Positions 34,793 to 43,922 of a stretch of DNA of 64,000 nucleotides are shown here, one piece after another (the stretch's first letter is position 1; each line of letters starts with the position of its first letter). Made by a program: the position numbers and the translations under genes. The DNA is from Noviherbaspirillum sp. UKPF54 (GTDB taxonomy: Bacteria > Pseudomonadota > Gammaproteobacteria > Burkholderiales > Burkholderiaceae_D). A model generated the notes under the pieces. It had not been told where the DNA came from, searched no databases, and worked only from the letters and a program-made list of their open reading frames with translations. The DNA is taken from contig NZ_CP040128.1 of NCBI RefSeq assembly GCF_007874125.1, positions 2,108,001-2,172,000 of the forward strand, given 5' to 3'.

Positions 34793-36175
34793 ATGAAGAT
34801 AACGCCGTCTCTTCTCTTCAAAATGCCCATGCCACTCGTTTGGCGGCGCATGTTACCAGTGCATCTTTGGTGCATCCTCGGACTGCCGTTGACCGGCGCT
34901 GCCCTTGCCGCCACGGATTCCCCACCCGGTGCCAGCCAATCTGTTCAGGTGAGGGTTCCGGACGAAGCGGCAAGCGCGCCATTCAATGTGGTGCGCCACC
35001 TGACCATCCCCAAGGAATTTTCGATACGCGTGGTGGCGCGCGTTGCGGATGCCCGCTTCATGGCGCTCGTGCCAAACGGCGATCTGCTGGTATCCAGTCC
35101 AGGCAAAGGAAGCATTACCTTGCTGCGCCCCGACGGACAAGGGAATATCCGGTCTTTCACCTTCGCATCGGGGCTGCATCATCCGCATGACATCGTGTTC
35201 CATGCGCTGGATGGCAAGCAGTACGTCTATATCGCCGAATCGAACCACATCATTCGAGCCCCTTATAGCAGGGGGCAAACCGATATCGGGACAACGCAGA
35301 CAATCGTGGGCGGTCTGCCCGACGCCTCCAGCCCAGGCCTAAAGGGCAGCTACGGCCACCAGCTGAAAAATATCGCGCTGCACGGCGACAAGCTTTATGT
35401 GTCGATTGCCTCCACCTGCAATGCCTGCCTTTCCGATACCCGCGCCGATCCGCTTCGCGGTGCGATATATGAGTACGATGCAAACGGGGAGAACGGGCGC
35501 CTGTATGCGAAGGGCTTGCGCAATGCCGAAGGCATCCGCTTCAAGCCGGACACGAATGAATTGTGGGCGGTGGTCAACAGCCGCGACAACATCGCCTACC
35601 CCTATCACAAGGATTGGGATGGCGACGGCAAGGATGACTACGGCAAGGTCATGCAAAGCTATGTCGACGGGCACCCGCCCGATCTGCTGGTGAAGGTCAG
35701 GGATGGCGGCAACTATGGCTGGCCATTCTGCAACCCGAATCCCGATGGCGGGCCGAACGGCATGCCGTACGACCCGGATGTTCAAATGAATCCGGACGGC
35801 GACAAGCTCGATTGTGGCAAGATCGATCGCGTGACGAAAGGCATCGAGCCTCATTCGGCACCGCTCGGCATGAGTTTTCTGCACGAATCTGGCCTGCCCG
35901 CCCCCTATCGCAACGCGCTGGTCACTGCATTGCATGGCTGCTGGAATTGCAGTGCGCCCAACGGCCACAAGATAGTGCTGTTCCCGTTCAGTAAGGATGG
36001 TTCCGTGGGAGATCCGGTCGACCTGGCGACGGGCTGGCTCTCCGATGAGAAAACCGGCCGGCGCTGGGGCCGACCGGTTACTGCGATCCCGAATGGCAAA
36101 GGCGGCTTGTATATTTCCGACGACTATTCGGGAACTGTGTATTTACTGCAGCATGACGAGGCAGGCCGGCGCTGA
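34793..36175 (+). CDS. PQQ-type soluble sugar dehydrogenase (GSDH/sorbosone family)
   Basis: 460 aa. The N-terminus has a long basic region then a hydrophobic stretch ending GAALA-A near residue 40, consistent with export to the periplasm. The six-bladed propeller shows family segments HHPHDIVFH, KGLRNAEGIRF (Arg-Asn pair that binds PQQ in GSDH), DGGNYGWPFC and GLYISDDYSGTVYLL. WDGDGKDDYG looks like a calcium-type loop. Members oxidise aldoses or L-sorbosone with PQQ; no PQQ biosynthesis genes are in the window. Substrate unknown. It follows the 3HB dehydrogenase by 87 nt but has an unrelated role. Confidence 0.85.
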   Translation: MKITPSLLFKMPMPLVWRRMLPVHLWCILGLPLTGAALAATDSPPGASQSVQVRVPDEAASAPFNVVRHLTIPKEFSIRVVARVADARFMALVPNGDLLVSSPGKGSITLLRPDGQGNIRSFTFASGLHHPHDIVFHALDGKQYVYIAESNHIIRAPYSRGQTDIGTTQTIVGGLPDASSPGLKGSYGHQLKNIALHGDKLYVSIASTCNACLSDTRADPLRGAIYEYDANGENGRLYAKGLRNAEGIRFKPDTNELWAVVNSRDNIAYPYHKDWDGDGKDDYGKVMQSYVDGHPPDLLVKVRDGGNYGWPFCNPNPDGGPNGMPYDPDVQMNPDGDKLDCGKIDRVTKGIEPHSAPLGMSFLHESGLPAPYRNALVTALHGCWNCSAPNGHKIVLFPFSKDGSVGDPVDLATGWLSDEKTGRRWGRPVTAIPNGKGGLYISDDYSGTVYLLQHDEAGRR

Positions 36176-36230
36176 TGCATGCCTTGATACATGCCTAAGT
36201 CGCAGGCTGTTCATACATTCGTCGCTTGCA

Positions 36231-36259
36231 AAAAAACGGCGCCCTGTCAGGCGCCGTTC
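36231..36259 (-). terminator. Terminator of scoAB
   Basis: Minus-strand AACGGCGCC pairs perfectly with GGCGCCGTT (9 bp, 6 nt loop) and is followed by a run of T. It lies 21 nt after the scoB stop. Confidence 0.88.
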
Positions 36260-36279
36260 TCCGCAGCAGTAAAGGCGGC

Positions 36280-36933
36280 TCAAGCGACCGCGCTTACATC
36301 CAGTTCTGCGCCGGTCTTCTCGACCACCTCCTGTTTCGTCACGCCAGGTGCCAGCTCAACCAGTTTCAAGCCAGCATCCGTCACATCGATCACGCCGAGG
36401 TCGGTAATGATGCGGTTGACGACGCCGACGCCGGTCAGCGGAAGATCACAATTCTTCAGGATCTTGTGGGAAGTCGTGCCATCCTTCGCCTTCGCCACAT
36501 GCTCCATCAGCACCACGACGCGCTTGACGCCTGCGACCAAGTCCATCGCGCCACCCATGCCCTTGACCATCTTCCCCGGGATCATCCAGTTCGCCAGGTC
36601 CCCCTTCTCGCTCACCTGCATCGCGCCCAGGATGGCGATGTTGATCTTGCCGCCACGGATCATCGCAAACGAGTCCGCCGAACTGAAGAACGACGAACCA
36701 GCCAATGCCGTCACCGTCTGCTTGCCGGCGTTAATCAGGTCCGGATCCACTTCGTCTTCGGTCGGGAACGGGCCGATGCCGAGCAAGCCGTTTTCCGATT
36801 GCAGCCACACCTCGATATCCTTCGGCACATAGTTCGCCACTAGGGTCGGCAGGCCAATGCCCAAGTTCACATAGAAACCGTCCTGCAATTCCTTCGCCGC
36901 GCGCGCGGCCATTTCATCACGAGTCCAAGCCAT
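36280..36933 (-). CDS. scoB: Succinyl-CoA:3-ketoacid CoA-transferase subunit B
   Basis: Beta subunit of the enzyme that transfers CoA from succinyl-CoA to acetoacetate. 217 aa, full length. The catalytic Glu lies in [11 protein letters not shown] (about residues 45-55), with [14 protein letters not shown] and [11 protein letters not shown] following. It lies 14 nt after scoA; the two subunits correspond to the halves of mammalian SCOT. Confidence 0.95.
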   Translation of the reverse strand: MAWTRDEMAARAAKELQDGFYVNLGIGLPTLVANYVPKDIEVWLQSENGLLGIGPFPTEDEVDPDLINAGKQTVTALAGSSFFSSADSFAMIRGGKINIAILGAMQVSEKGDLANWMIPGKMVKGMGGAMDLVAGVKRVVVLMEHVAKAKDGTTSHKILKNCDLPLTGVGVVNRIITDLGVIDVTDAGLKLVELAPGVTKQEVVEKTGAELDVSAVA

Positions 36934-36947
36934 GTTCGTTCTCCGTG

Positions 36948-37646
36948 TTACTTAGCACGCGTGGTGCGTTGTTCGATGCGCTTCTCGGGGTTCGCATTCA
37001 CCACGATGCGATGCACGAAAATGCCCGGCAGATGGATCTGGTCTGGATCGAGCTCGCCTGCTTCGACCAGCTTCTCGACTTCGACCACCGTGATCTTGCC
37101 CGCCATCGCGACGTTCGGATTGAAGTTGCGTGCCGTCTTGCGGAATACGAGATTGCCTGTCTTGTCGGCCATGTAGGCCTTCACCAGCGACACGTCGGCT
37201 ACCAGCGAGCGCTCCATCACGTATTTCTCGCCGTCGAACTCGCGCACTTCCTTGCCTTCCGCGACAATGGTGCCGACACCAGTCTTGGTAAAGAAGGCCG
37301 GGATGCCGGCGCCACCGGCGCGCAGCTTTTCCGCCAGCGTGCCTTGCGGAGTGAATTCCAGCTCCAGCTCGCCCGCCAGGTACTGGCGCTCGAACTCCTT
37401 GTTTTCCCCGACATAGGAGGAAATCATTTTCTTGATCTGACGCGTAGTCAACAATTGCCCGAGGCCAAATCCATCGACGCCGGCATTGTTGGAAATGGCG
37501 GTCAGGTTCTTGACACCGGTGTCGCGCAATGCCGCGATCAACGCCTCCGGAATGCCGCATAATCCGAAACCGCCGACGGCGATGGTCTGGCCATCCTTGA
37601 CGATGCCTGCCAACGCACTGGCTGCATCTGGATAAAGTTTATTCAT
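36948..37646 (-). CDS. scoA: Succinyl-CoA:3-ketoacid CoA-transferase subunit A
   Basis: Alpha subunit, 232 aa, full length. [13 protein letters not shown] near residue 30 is the CoA-binding glycine motif, and [21 protein letters not shown]-like [15 protein letters not shown] and [15 protein letters not shown] are typical of the family. It is the first gene of scoAB and is divergent from a PAS-LuxR regulator across 138 bp, which may control it. Confidence 0.95.
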   Translation of the reverse strand: MNKLYPDAASALAGIVKDGQTIAVGGFGLCGIPEALIAALRDTGVKNLTAISNNAGVDGFGLGQLLTTRQIKKMISSYVGENKEFERQYLAGELELEFTPQGTLAEKLRAGGAGIPAFFTKTGVGTIVAEGKEVREFDGEKYVMERSLVADVSLVKAYMADKTGNLVFRKTARNFNPNVAMAGKITVVEVEKLVEAGELDPDQIHLPGIFVHRIVVNANPEKRIEQRTTRAK

Positions 37647-37784
37647 ACCAACCCTCTTATTATGAGAAATGACCTAACATAGGCTTTCTGGCTGATTTGC
37701 CCGTCCCCAGCATAAGATGGTGGACTAGGCCGCGCAATACCGTAAAAATACGAACTATTTTCTCTAAGACAGCGCCCCTAGCCC

Positions 37785-38345
37785 ATGAGCGCCCTATTTT
37801 CGATCGACTACGAATCCATTTTCCAGAACGCTCCGGTTGGCATGTGCGTATCCCGAAACCGGGTGATTCTTGCTTGCAACGAGACACTGGCGAAAATGTT
37901 CGGCTACCAGCCGGAAGCGCTGACCGGCCAATCGTTCCAAGTGCTCTACCCCACCGTCGACGAGTTCGAGCGTACCGGTGCGCGCATCGTTCCCATCATG
38001 AGCGCCGGGGGAAATTACTCCGACGAGCGCATCATGAAACGTTCAAACCAGGAACTCTTCTGGTGCCATGTCAGCGGTCGAGCCCTTGTCCATAATGATC
38101 CGCACGCTGCCGGCATCTGGACCTTCGAAGATTTGAGTGCGAAACGTCCGGTAACGGCCCAGCTCACGCCGCGCGAACGGGAAATTGCCGCATTGCTGGT
38201 TGAAGGCAAGACCAGCAAGCTGATCGCCCGCCAGGTAGGACTCAGTCCGCGCACGGTGGAAATGCATCGCGCACGCCTGATGCGCAAGTTCGAGGCAGCC
38301 ACCTCCGGCGAGCTGGTGCACCGGCTAGTCGGGGTCGCGGCCTGA
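37785..38345 (+). CDS. PAS-LuxR-type transcriptional regulator
   Basis: 186 aa. A single PAS domain (about 8-118; FQNAPVGMCVSRNRVILACNETLAKMFGY region) is joined to a LuxR/FixJ helix-turn-helix (about 122-182; LTPREREIAALLVEGKTSKLIARQVGLSPRTVEMHRARLM). There is no receiver domain, so it probably senses a ligand or redox state through PAS. Divergent placement against scoAB suggests it regulates ketone-body use. It is convergent with a thioesterase gene, 7 nt apart. Confidence 0.9.
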   Translation: MSALFSIDYESIFQNAPVGMCVSRNRVILACNETLAKMFGYQPEALTGQSFQVLYPTVDEFERTGARIVPIMSAGGNYSDERIMKRSNQELFWCHVSGRALVHNDPHAAGIWTFEDLSAKRPVTAQLTPREREIAALLVEGKTSKLIARQVGLSPRTVEMHRARLMRKFEAATSGELVHRLVGVAA

Positions 38346-38352
38346 ACGGCTA

Positions 38353-38763
38353 CTAGGCGTCGGCAAGCAGCGCGCGGATACGGTCGGGTAAAGGCACGGA
38401 TTTTTCCAACGGGAAGTTCACCCACACGACCTTTGCTCCGCCATGTGCCGCCAGCACGTCAGGCTGGTCAACCCTTCGGATTTCCTGAACCGTTTCGAAG
38501 CTGGAGCGTCCCGCCGGACCGACATAAGTGCGGATCTCGATATCGCCCGGATATTTGAGTTGCTTGGCGAAGGTGCAATGCGCATTGATGATCACCGGTC
38601 CTTCGCCCAGCGGGTCCGGATCGCATCCGGCCTCGGTAAACCATTCGATGCGCGCCTGCTCCAGGTAGCGGAAATATACTGTGTTGTTCACGTGCCCCAT
38701 CGCATCCATGTCTCCCCAGCGAATCGGCATGCGCAGGATATGAACGAGCTTTTTCGTTGTCAT
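38353..38763 (-). CDS. Acyl-CoA thioesterase, 4HBT hotdog family
   Basis: 136 aa, one hotdog domain. The active-site Asp is in RWGDMDAMGHVNNTVYFRYLEQARIEWF, the hallmark of the 4-hydroxybenzoyl-CoA-thioesterase/YbgC group. It hydrolyses an acyl-CoA in the cytoplasm; chain length cannot be told. It lies 23 nt downstream of an SDR gene on the same strand, probably an operon for fatty-acid or related metabolism. Confidence 0.9.
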   Translation of the reverse strand: MTTKKLVHILRMPIRWGDMDAMGHVNNTVYFRYLEQARIEWFTEAGCDPDPLGEGPVIINAHCTFAKQLKYPGDIEIRTYVGPAGRSSFETVQEIRRVDQPDVLAAHGGAKVVWVNFPLEKSVPLPDRIRALLADA

Positions 38764-38786
38764 GAATCTTTCGCCCTGGCCGTTCT

Positions 38787-39563
38787 CTATTGCGCACTCA
38801 TGCCGTCATCTGCGGTAATGATGGCACCATTGATAAACTGCGATTCTTCGGAAGCGAGCAACAGCAGCAAGCCATCCAGATCCTCCGGTTTACCCAGACG
38901 CTTGCGCGGCAACATATTAATCAGGGCATGGCCTTGTTCGGTGCCGAAATGCTCGGCATTGATTTCCGTGCTGATATAGCCCGGGCAGATCGCGTTGACA
39001 TTGATGCCGTAGCGTCCCCATTCGACTGCCATCGATTTGGTCATATGCACCACAGCCGCCTTGCTCATGCAATAAATGCCAATCTGCGGCAGTACGCGCA
39101 GACCGGCGACCGACGCGATATTGATGATGCGATGCTGCTTTTTCGGATCTCCCTTGGCGCGTGCGATCATGCGCTTGGCCGTTTCCTGCGCAACGAAAAA
39201 CGCTCCGCGCTGATTGGTATCCATTACGAACGCATAGTCTTCCGGCGTCACATCGACCAAGCGCTGCGTCGTCGACACTCCGGAATTATTAACGAGAATA
39301 TCGATCGGCCCTGCTTCCGTTTCGGCATGCGCAATAGCGGATTTGATACTGCCGTAATCTGTCACGTCGAGCGAAACCACGTGCGCTGCGCCCCCACCCG
39401 CCTCGATTTCCGCTCGCAATTCCTTCAATCGCTCCACGCGGCGCGATGCCAGCACAACCTGGGCTCCGGCCTGCGCCAGCACCTTTGAAAACCGGGCGCC
39501 CAGTCCGCTGGAGGCCCCGGTAATCAGTGCGATCTTCCCTTCAAAATTCATTTCGATGCCCAC
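38787..39563 (-). CDS. SDR-family oxidoreductase
   Basis: 258 aa classical short-chain dehydrogenase. Cofactor motif TGASSGLGARFSKVL, NNSG, triad Ser/Tyr/Lys in NIASVAGLRVLPQIGIYCMSKAAV, and GYISTEINAEHF. ASRRVERLKEL after the second strand suggests NADP preference. The start GTG at 39563 has a full GGAGG five bases upstream, better than the internal ATG at codon 5. It is divergent from the ETF-QO gene and upstream of a thioesterase, so a 3-hydroxyacyl-CoA or keto substrate is possible. Confidence 0.9.
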   Translation of the reverse strand: MGIEMNFEGKIALITGASSGLGARFSKVLAQAGAQVVLASRRVERLKELRAEIEAGGGAAHVVSLDVTDYGSIKSAIAHAETEAGPIDILVNNSGVSTTQRLVDVTPEDYAFVMDTNQRGAFFVAQETAKRMIARAKGDPKKQHRIINIASVAGLRVLPQIGIYCMSKAAVVHMTKSMAVEWGRYGINVNAICPGYISTEINAEHFGTEQGHALINMLPRKRLGKPEDLDGLLLLLASEESQFINGAIITADDGMSAQ

Positions 39564-39624
39564 GAAAACCTCCTTGTTATTGTCCAGTAATGGTCGTGCT
39601 GTCGCACTTTGACGTTATGATTAC

Positions 39625-39695
39625 ACGAACGAGTGGCATTTAGAGTGTGCTGTCTAGCATTCTCCCGCAAAATCAATGACAATTAGCACGTTCGT
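39625..39695. promoter_or_regulatory. Inverted ACGAACG repeats in divergent promoter region
   Basis: ACGAACG (39625-39631) and its exact reverse complement CGTTCGT (39689-39695, continuing TCG) lie 57 bp apart in the 161 bp between the SDR and ETF-QO starts. They look like half-sites for a TetR-type regulator of fatty-acid genes; that link is inference. Confidence 0.4.
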
Positions 39696-39724
39696 TCGAT
39701 AATTTTAACTACCCTGGTGAGACC

Positions 39725-41413
39725 ATGACACAGACCCGAGATCTGATTGAACAATATGGCCCGCGCGAGTCGATGGAATACGATGTCGTGATCGTTGGCG
39801 CCGGCCCGGGCGGGCTGGCCACGGCGATCCGCGTCAAGCAGCTGGCAGCCGAACAAGGCAAGGACGTGTCGGTGGTGGTGCTCGAGAAAGGGTCCGAGCC
39901 CGGCGCGCACATCCTGTCGGGCGCGGTGATGGACCCGCGCGCCATGAATGAATTGTTCCCCAACTGGAAAGAGCTCGGCGCGCCGCTGAACCAGCCCGTC
40001 ACCGGCGACGACATCCTGTTCCTGAGCGAAACCGGTGCCAAGCGCACCCCGGATTTCCTGGTGCCGCGCAACTTCCACAACGATGGCTGCTACGTGGTTG
40101 CGCTCGGCAACGTCGTCAAGTGGATGGCGCAGCAGGCCGAGGCGCTGGGCGTCGAAATCTTCCCCGGCTTTACCGCCGCCGAAGTGCTGTACGACGAGCA
40201 GGGCGCGGTGCGCGGCGTTGCCACCGGCAACATGGGCATCGGCAAGGATGGCGAACCGACCGAGAATTTCCAGCTCGGAATGGAATTGCTGGGCAAGTAC
40301 ACGATCTTCGCCGAAGGTGCGCGCGGCCATCTGGGCAAGCAGCTGATCGCCAAGTACCAGCTCGATGCCGGCCGCGATGCGCAAAGCTTTGCCATCGGCA
40401 TCAAGGAATTGTGGGAAATCGATCCGGCCAAGGCCAAGCCGGGCCTGGTGGTGCACACCGCCGGCTGGCCGATGGACAAGGAGACGTTTGGCGGCGGTTT
40501 TTTGTATCACCTGGAAGGCAACAAGGTCACGCTCGGCTTCGTCATTGGCCTGGACTACAAGAATCCATGGATGAGCCCGTTCGAGGAAATGCAGCGCTGG
40601 AAGACGCACCCGAGCATCCGCGCCCATCTCGAAGGCGGCAAGCGCCTGAGCTATGGCGCGCGCGCCATCAACAACGGCACGCCGCAGGCGCTGCCCAAGC
40701 TGGTGTTCCCGGGCGGCGCGCTCATCGGCTGCGATGCCGGCTTTCTGAACGCGGCGCGCATCAAGGGCAGCCATACCGCGATCAAGAGCGGCATGCTGTG
40801 CGCCGAAGCCGTCTTTGCGGCGGTGACGTCCGGCCGTGCCGCCGACGAGCTGGCGGCGTATCCGCAAGCCTACGAAAGCAGCTGGCTGAAGGAAGAGCTG
40901 GACCAGTCGCGCAACTTCAAGCTGTGGTTCAAGAAGGGTTCGCTGATGGGGCCGCTGATGACGGGTATCGAGCAATGGCTGCTGCCCAAGCTGGGAGTGA
41001 AGAATCCGCCGTGGACGCTGCATCGCGACAAGCCCGATCATGTGTACCTGCAGCCGGCCGACCAGTGCGCGAAGATTGCGTATCCGAAGCCGGACGGCAA
41101 GCTGACCTTCGATCGCCTGTCGAGTGTGTTCGTGAGCAATACCAACCATGAAGAAAACCAGCCGGCGCACCTGACGCTGAAAGACCCGTCGGTGCCGGTG
41201 AAGATCAACCTGGCGAAGTTTGCGGGGCCGGAAAGCCGTTATTGCCCGGCCGGCGTGTACGAATTCGTCAAGAGCGATGCGGGCGAAGACCGGTTGCAGA
41301 TCAATGCGCAGAACTGCGTGCATTGCAAGACCTGCGACATCAAGGACCCGACGCAGAACATCGTGTGGGTCACGCCGGAAGGCGGCGGTGGACCGAACTA
41401 CTCGGGCATGTAA
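39725..41413 (+). CDS. Electron transfer flavoprotein-ubiquinone oxidoreductase
   Basis: Membrane-attached enzyme passing electrons from ETF, reduced in beta-oxidation and amino-acid breakdown, to ubiquinone. 562 aa, full length. FAD motif VIVGAGPGGLATAIRVKQL near residue 20; C-terminal 4Fe-4S ligands in CPAGVYEF and NAQNCVHCKTCDIKDPTQNI; ends GGGGPNYSGM as in the family. The start ATG follows GGTGAG. etfA and etfB are not in the window. It is followed by a bidirectional terminator. Confidence 0.97.
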   Translation: MTQTRDLIEQYGPRESMEYDVVIVGAGPGGLATAIRVKQLAAEQGKDVSVVVLEKGSEPGAHILSGAVMDPRAMNELFPNWKELGAPLNQPVTGDDILFLSETGAKRTPDFLVPRNFHNDGCYVVALGNVVKWMAQQAEALGVEIFPGFTAAEVLYDEQGAVRGVATGNMGIGKDGEPTENFQLGMELLGKYTIFAEGARGHLGKQLIAKYQLDAGRDAQSFAIGIKELWEIDPAKAKPGLVVHTAGWPMDKETFGGGFLYHLEGNKVTLGFVIGLDYKNPWMSPFEEMQRWKTHPSIRAHLEGGKRLSYGARAINNGTPQALPKLVFPGGALIGCDAGFLNAARIKGSHTAIKSGMLCAEAVFAAVTSGRAADELAAYPQAYESSWLKEELDQSRNFKLWFKKGSLMGPLMTGIEQWLLPKLGVKNPPWTLHRDKPDHVYLQPADQCAKIAYPKPDGKLTFDRLSSVFVSNTNHEENQPAHLTLKDPSVPVKINLAKFAGPESRYCPAGVYEFVKSDAGEDRLQINAQNCVHCKTCDIKDPTQNIVWVTPEGGGGPNYSGM

Positions 41414-41447
41414 CAATAAAAAAGCCGCGCGAGCGGCTTTTTTATTG
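41414..41447. terminator. Bidirectional terminator, ETF-QO and nuo/nudix
   Basis: Perfect 15 bp stem CAATAAAAAAGCCGC/GCGGCTTTTTTATTG with a 4 nt loop GCGA. It has T-runs in both directions and serves the convergent ETF-QO and Nudix genes. Confidence 0.92.
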
Positions 41448-41464
41448 TCCGTCTCGGCAACTGC

Positions 41465-42019
41465 TTAAAGCTGCCACTGCCCTGCTACGATTTTCTCCAG
41501 CCAGAAGGCGCCGATGACGGTTTTTACATCGGTGATCTTACCCTCCCGTATCCACCCCAGCATTTCCGGGATGGACGCCGTGAAGGTTTCGAGGAATTCG
41601 CCGTCGTCGAGTTTGTTCTCGCCGGGGGTCAATCCGCGCGCAAGATAAATGTCGAGATGTTCATCGGAGTATGCAATGGCATTGTGAATAGTGCAGACGA
41701 ATTGCCAATTGCTTGCGGTGTAGCCGGTTTCTTCCTGCAGTTCCCGCTTGGCGCAATCCAAGGGATCCTCGTTCGGATCGATTTTACCTGCAGGGAACTC
41801 GATGAACACTTGCTGGAGCGGATAACGGAATTGCCGTTCCAGTAGCACTGTACCATCATCGAAAAGGGGTAGGACAACAACAGCACCAGGATGGCGGATA
41901 TATTCCCGCATCGAAGTTTTACCATCCGGCAGCCGCACCGTGTCGCGTTGAAGCTTGAGGAATTTGCCCTCAAACGCCACCTCTCCATCCACGGTCACTT
42001 CTTTCAAATGCAAATCCAT
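41465..42019 (-). CDS. Nudix hydrolase, ADP-ribose pyrophosphatase type
   Basis: 184 aa. The Nudix box is complete: GKIDPNEDPLDCAKRELQEETGY, giving GX5EX7REXXEEXG. The upstream strand EFPAGK and the N-terminal domain resemble NudF/ADP-ribose diphosphatase, which cleaves ADP-ribose to AMP and ribose-5-phosphate. It is the last gene of the nuo transcription unit, 66 nt after the DUF2818 gene, and NAD(H)-derived ADP-ribose would fit that setting. Confidence 0.9.
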   Translation of the reverse strand: MDLHLKEVTVDGEVAFEGKFLKLQRDTVRLPDGKTSMREYIRHPGAVVVLPLFDDGTVLLERQFRYPLQQVFIEFPAGKIDPNEDPLDCAKRELQEETGYTASNWQFVCTIHNAIAYSDEHLDIYLARGLTPGENKLDDGEFLETFTASIPEMLGWIREGKITDVKTVIGAFWLEKIVAGQWQL

Positions 42020-42085
42020 GCGCAGGCTCCACTAACGTATCGGGCTCAATATTACAGCACGGCGTGAATCCGCGATGGCTGCGGG

Positions 42086-42391
42086 TCAACCGTGCTGCTT
42101 GCGCAAGTAACGAAAAACGAATCCCGGAAAGGCGAGAACGAAGAAAAGGCACGCCGTGATCACGTAGAACTCCCAGCCTTGGGGGAAGACGTTGCCGATA
42201 CGGGATTCAAGCACATATCCAACTCCCCGCACTGCCAGATATAGGACGAACAACTCCGCCAGGCGCAGCCAGATCGGTTTCGAGGATCGTCGAATCGGGA
42301 TGACGGCAAACAGCCGCTCATTAAGGAAGGGCATGTTGGCGGCAAATGCCGCCAACAGAATCACGAACCAGCTGGAAAGAGAAACATCCAC
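42086..42391 (-). CDS. DUF2818 membrane protein
   Basis: 101 aa with three predicted membrane helices (about 8-26, 42-62 and 74-94) and a basic C-terminus RYLRKQHG. The family is found after nuoN in Burkholderiales and has no known function. Start is a GTG at 42391, 11 nt after the nuoN stop, suggesting coupled translation and a role linked to complex I or its assembly; that is inference from position. Confidence 0.88.
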   Translation of the reverse strand: MDVSLSSWFVILLAAFAANMPFLNERLFAVIPIRRSSKPIWLRLAELFVLYLAVRGVGYVLESRIGNVFPQGWEFYVITACLFFVLAFPGFVFRYLRKQHG

Positions 42392-42402
42392 TAGAAAACT
42401 GC

Positions 42403-43881
42403 TCAGGAAGTCAGTGTCTTGACAATGGCCGTCGCACAGAGAGCCATGAGCGGGCCAGGCAGAATACCGAGAACCAGTACTGCAAGGCCGTTAAGGCTCA
42501 GTGTCACTTTCATGTCGCCATGGACTGCGATCTTTGCCGTATCGACCGGCTCGTCGAAGTACATCGCCTTAACCACGCGCAGGTAGTAGAACGCACCGAT
42601 CAGCGATAGCAGAACCGAGACCACCGCCAGCCAAACCTGACCGGTGCCCAAAACGGCCTGCAGCACGGACAGCTTGGCATAGAAGCCAACGGTCGGAGGA
42701 ATGCCCGTCAGCGAGAACATCAGGATCAGCATCATGAATGCAAACCACGGGCTGCGCTGATTCAGCCCCTTGAAGTCGTCAATATTTTCTGCCTCAAAAC
42801 CGGAACGTGCCAGAAGCATGATCAAGCCAAACGTACCCAAGGTAGTCAAGACATACGCAACCGTGTAAAACATCGCGGAGCTGTATGCATTTGCGGCAGC
42901 CGACACATTGCCGTTCACTACACCGGACAACATTCCGAGCAGCATGAAGCCCATTTGCGCAATAGTCGAATAGGCGAGCATGCGCTTGATATTGGTTTGA
43001 ACGATCGCCGTAATATTGCCAATCGCCATCGAAAGTACGGCGAGCACGGTAATCATTTGCTGCCAGTCGAGCGCAAGCGGGAAAAGTCCTTCGACAAGCA
43101 AGCGGATCGTCATTGCAAACGCCGCCAGCTTCGGAGCGCCACCGAGCAGCAGGGTGACAGCGGTCGGCGCACCCTGATATACGTCAGGCACCCACATGTG
43201 GAAAGGTACCACGCCCAGTTTGAATGCTAGACCGGACACCACGAACACCACGCCGAACACCAGCACGGTCTTGTTCACGGTACCCGATGCCGTCGCTTTT
43301 GCAACCTCGGTCAGATCGAGCGAGCCCGTCGCACCATACAGCATCGAGATCCCATACAGCAGGAAGCCGGATGCCAACGCACCAAGAATAAAATACTTCA
43401 TCGATGCTTCTGTAGAAACCGAGTGGCCGCGACGAAGCGCCACCAACGCATACAGTGAGAGGGACATCAGCTCCAGACCAAGGTAGATGATCAGGAAATT
43501 ATTCCCAGAGATCATGACCATCTGGCCGAGCAGCGAAAACAGCGCAAGGACGTAGAACTCGCCACCCAGTGAGCCGCCAAGCATGCCACGCTCGCTAGCA
43601 TATTGACGGGAATAAATCAGCGTCATGCCAACCGCGATGTACGAGAAGAGCTTGAGCAAACCCGACATCGGATCCGACACGAACATATTGTTGAACGTGT
43701 ATACGGTCGGGCCGAAGTCATTCGTCGTCAATACGGCGCAAATGACCAGGGCACCAATGCTCAGTGCATAGGTAATGTTCCGTTTTGCCTCACTCAGGAA
43801 CATATCGATCAGCAGGATTGCCGACGTCGCAATGAGGAGAAAAATTTCCGGATAAACCGGGATCAAATTCGTGTTGTTCAT
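42403..43881 (-). CDS. nuoN: NADH-quinone oxidoreductase subunit N
   Basis: Antiporter-like proton-channel subunit of complex I. 492 aa, about 14 membrane helices. [15 protein letters not shown] carries the conserved helix-5 Glu, and [21 protein letters not shown] and [15 protein letters not shown] give the two channel half-repeats with their key lysines. It follows nuoM by 41 nt and is the last complex I gene. Confidence 0.97.
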   Translation of the reverse strand: MNNTNLIPVYPEIFLLIATSAILLIDMFLSEAKRNITYALSIGALVICAVLTTNDFGPTVYTFNNMFVSDPMSGLLKLFSYIAVGMTLIYSRQYASERGMLGGSLGGEFYVLALFSLLGQMVMISGNNFLIIYLGLELMSLSLYALVALRRGHSVSTEASMKYFILGALASGFLLYGISMLYGATGSLDLTEVAKATASGTVNKTVLVFGVVFVVSGLAFKLGVVPFHMWVPDVYQGAPTAVTLLLGGAPKLAAFAMTIRLLVEGLFPLALDWQQMITVLAVLSMAIGNITAIVQTNIKRMLAYSTIAQMGFMLLGMLSGVVNGNVSAAANAYSSAMFYTVAYVLTTLGTFGLIMLLARSGFEAENIDDFKGLNQRSPWFAFMMLILMFSLTGIPPTVGFYAKLSVLQAVLGTGQVWLAVVSVLLSLIGAFYYLRVVKAMYFDEPVDTAKIAVHGDMKVTLSLNGLAVLVLGILPGPLMALCATAIVKTLTS

Positions 43882-43922
43882 GTTGTCGTCGCTAAATTGC
43901 GTCCACGTATACGTTCACTACT

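Noticed and set aside
39683..41416. 577-codon minus-strand open frame opposite ETF-QO
   Set aside because: Fully antisense to a motif-complete enzyme; no supporting signal.
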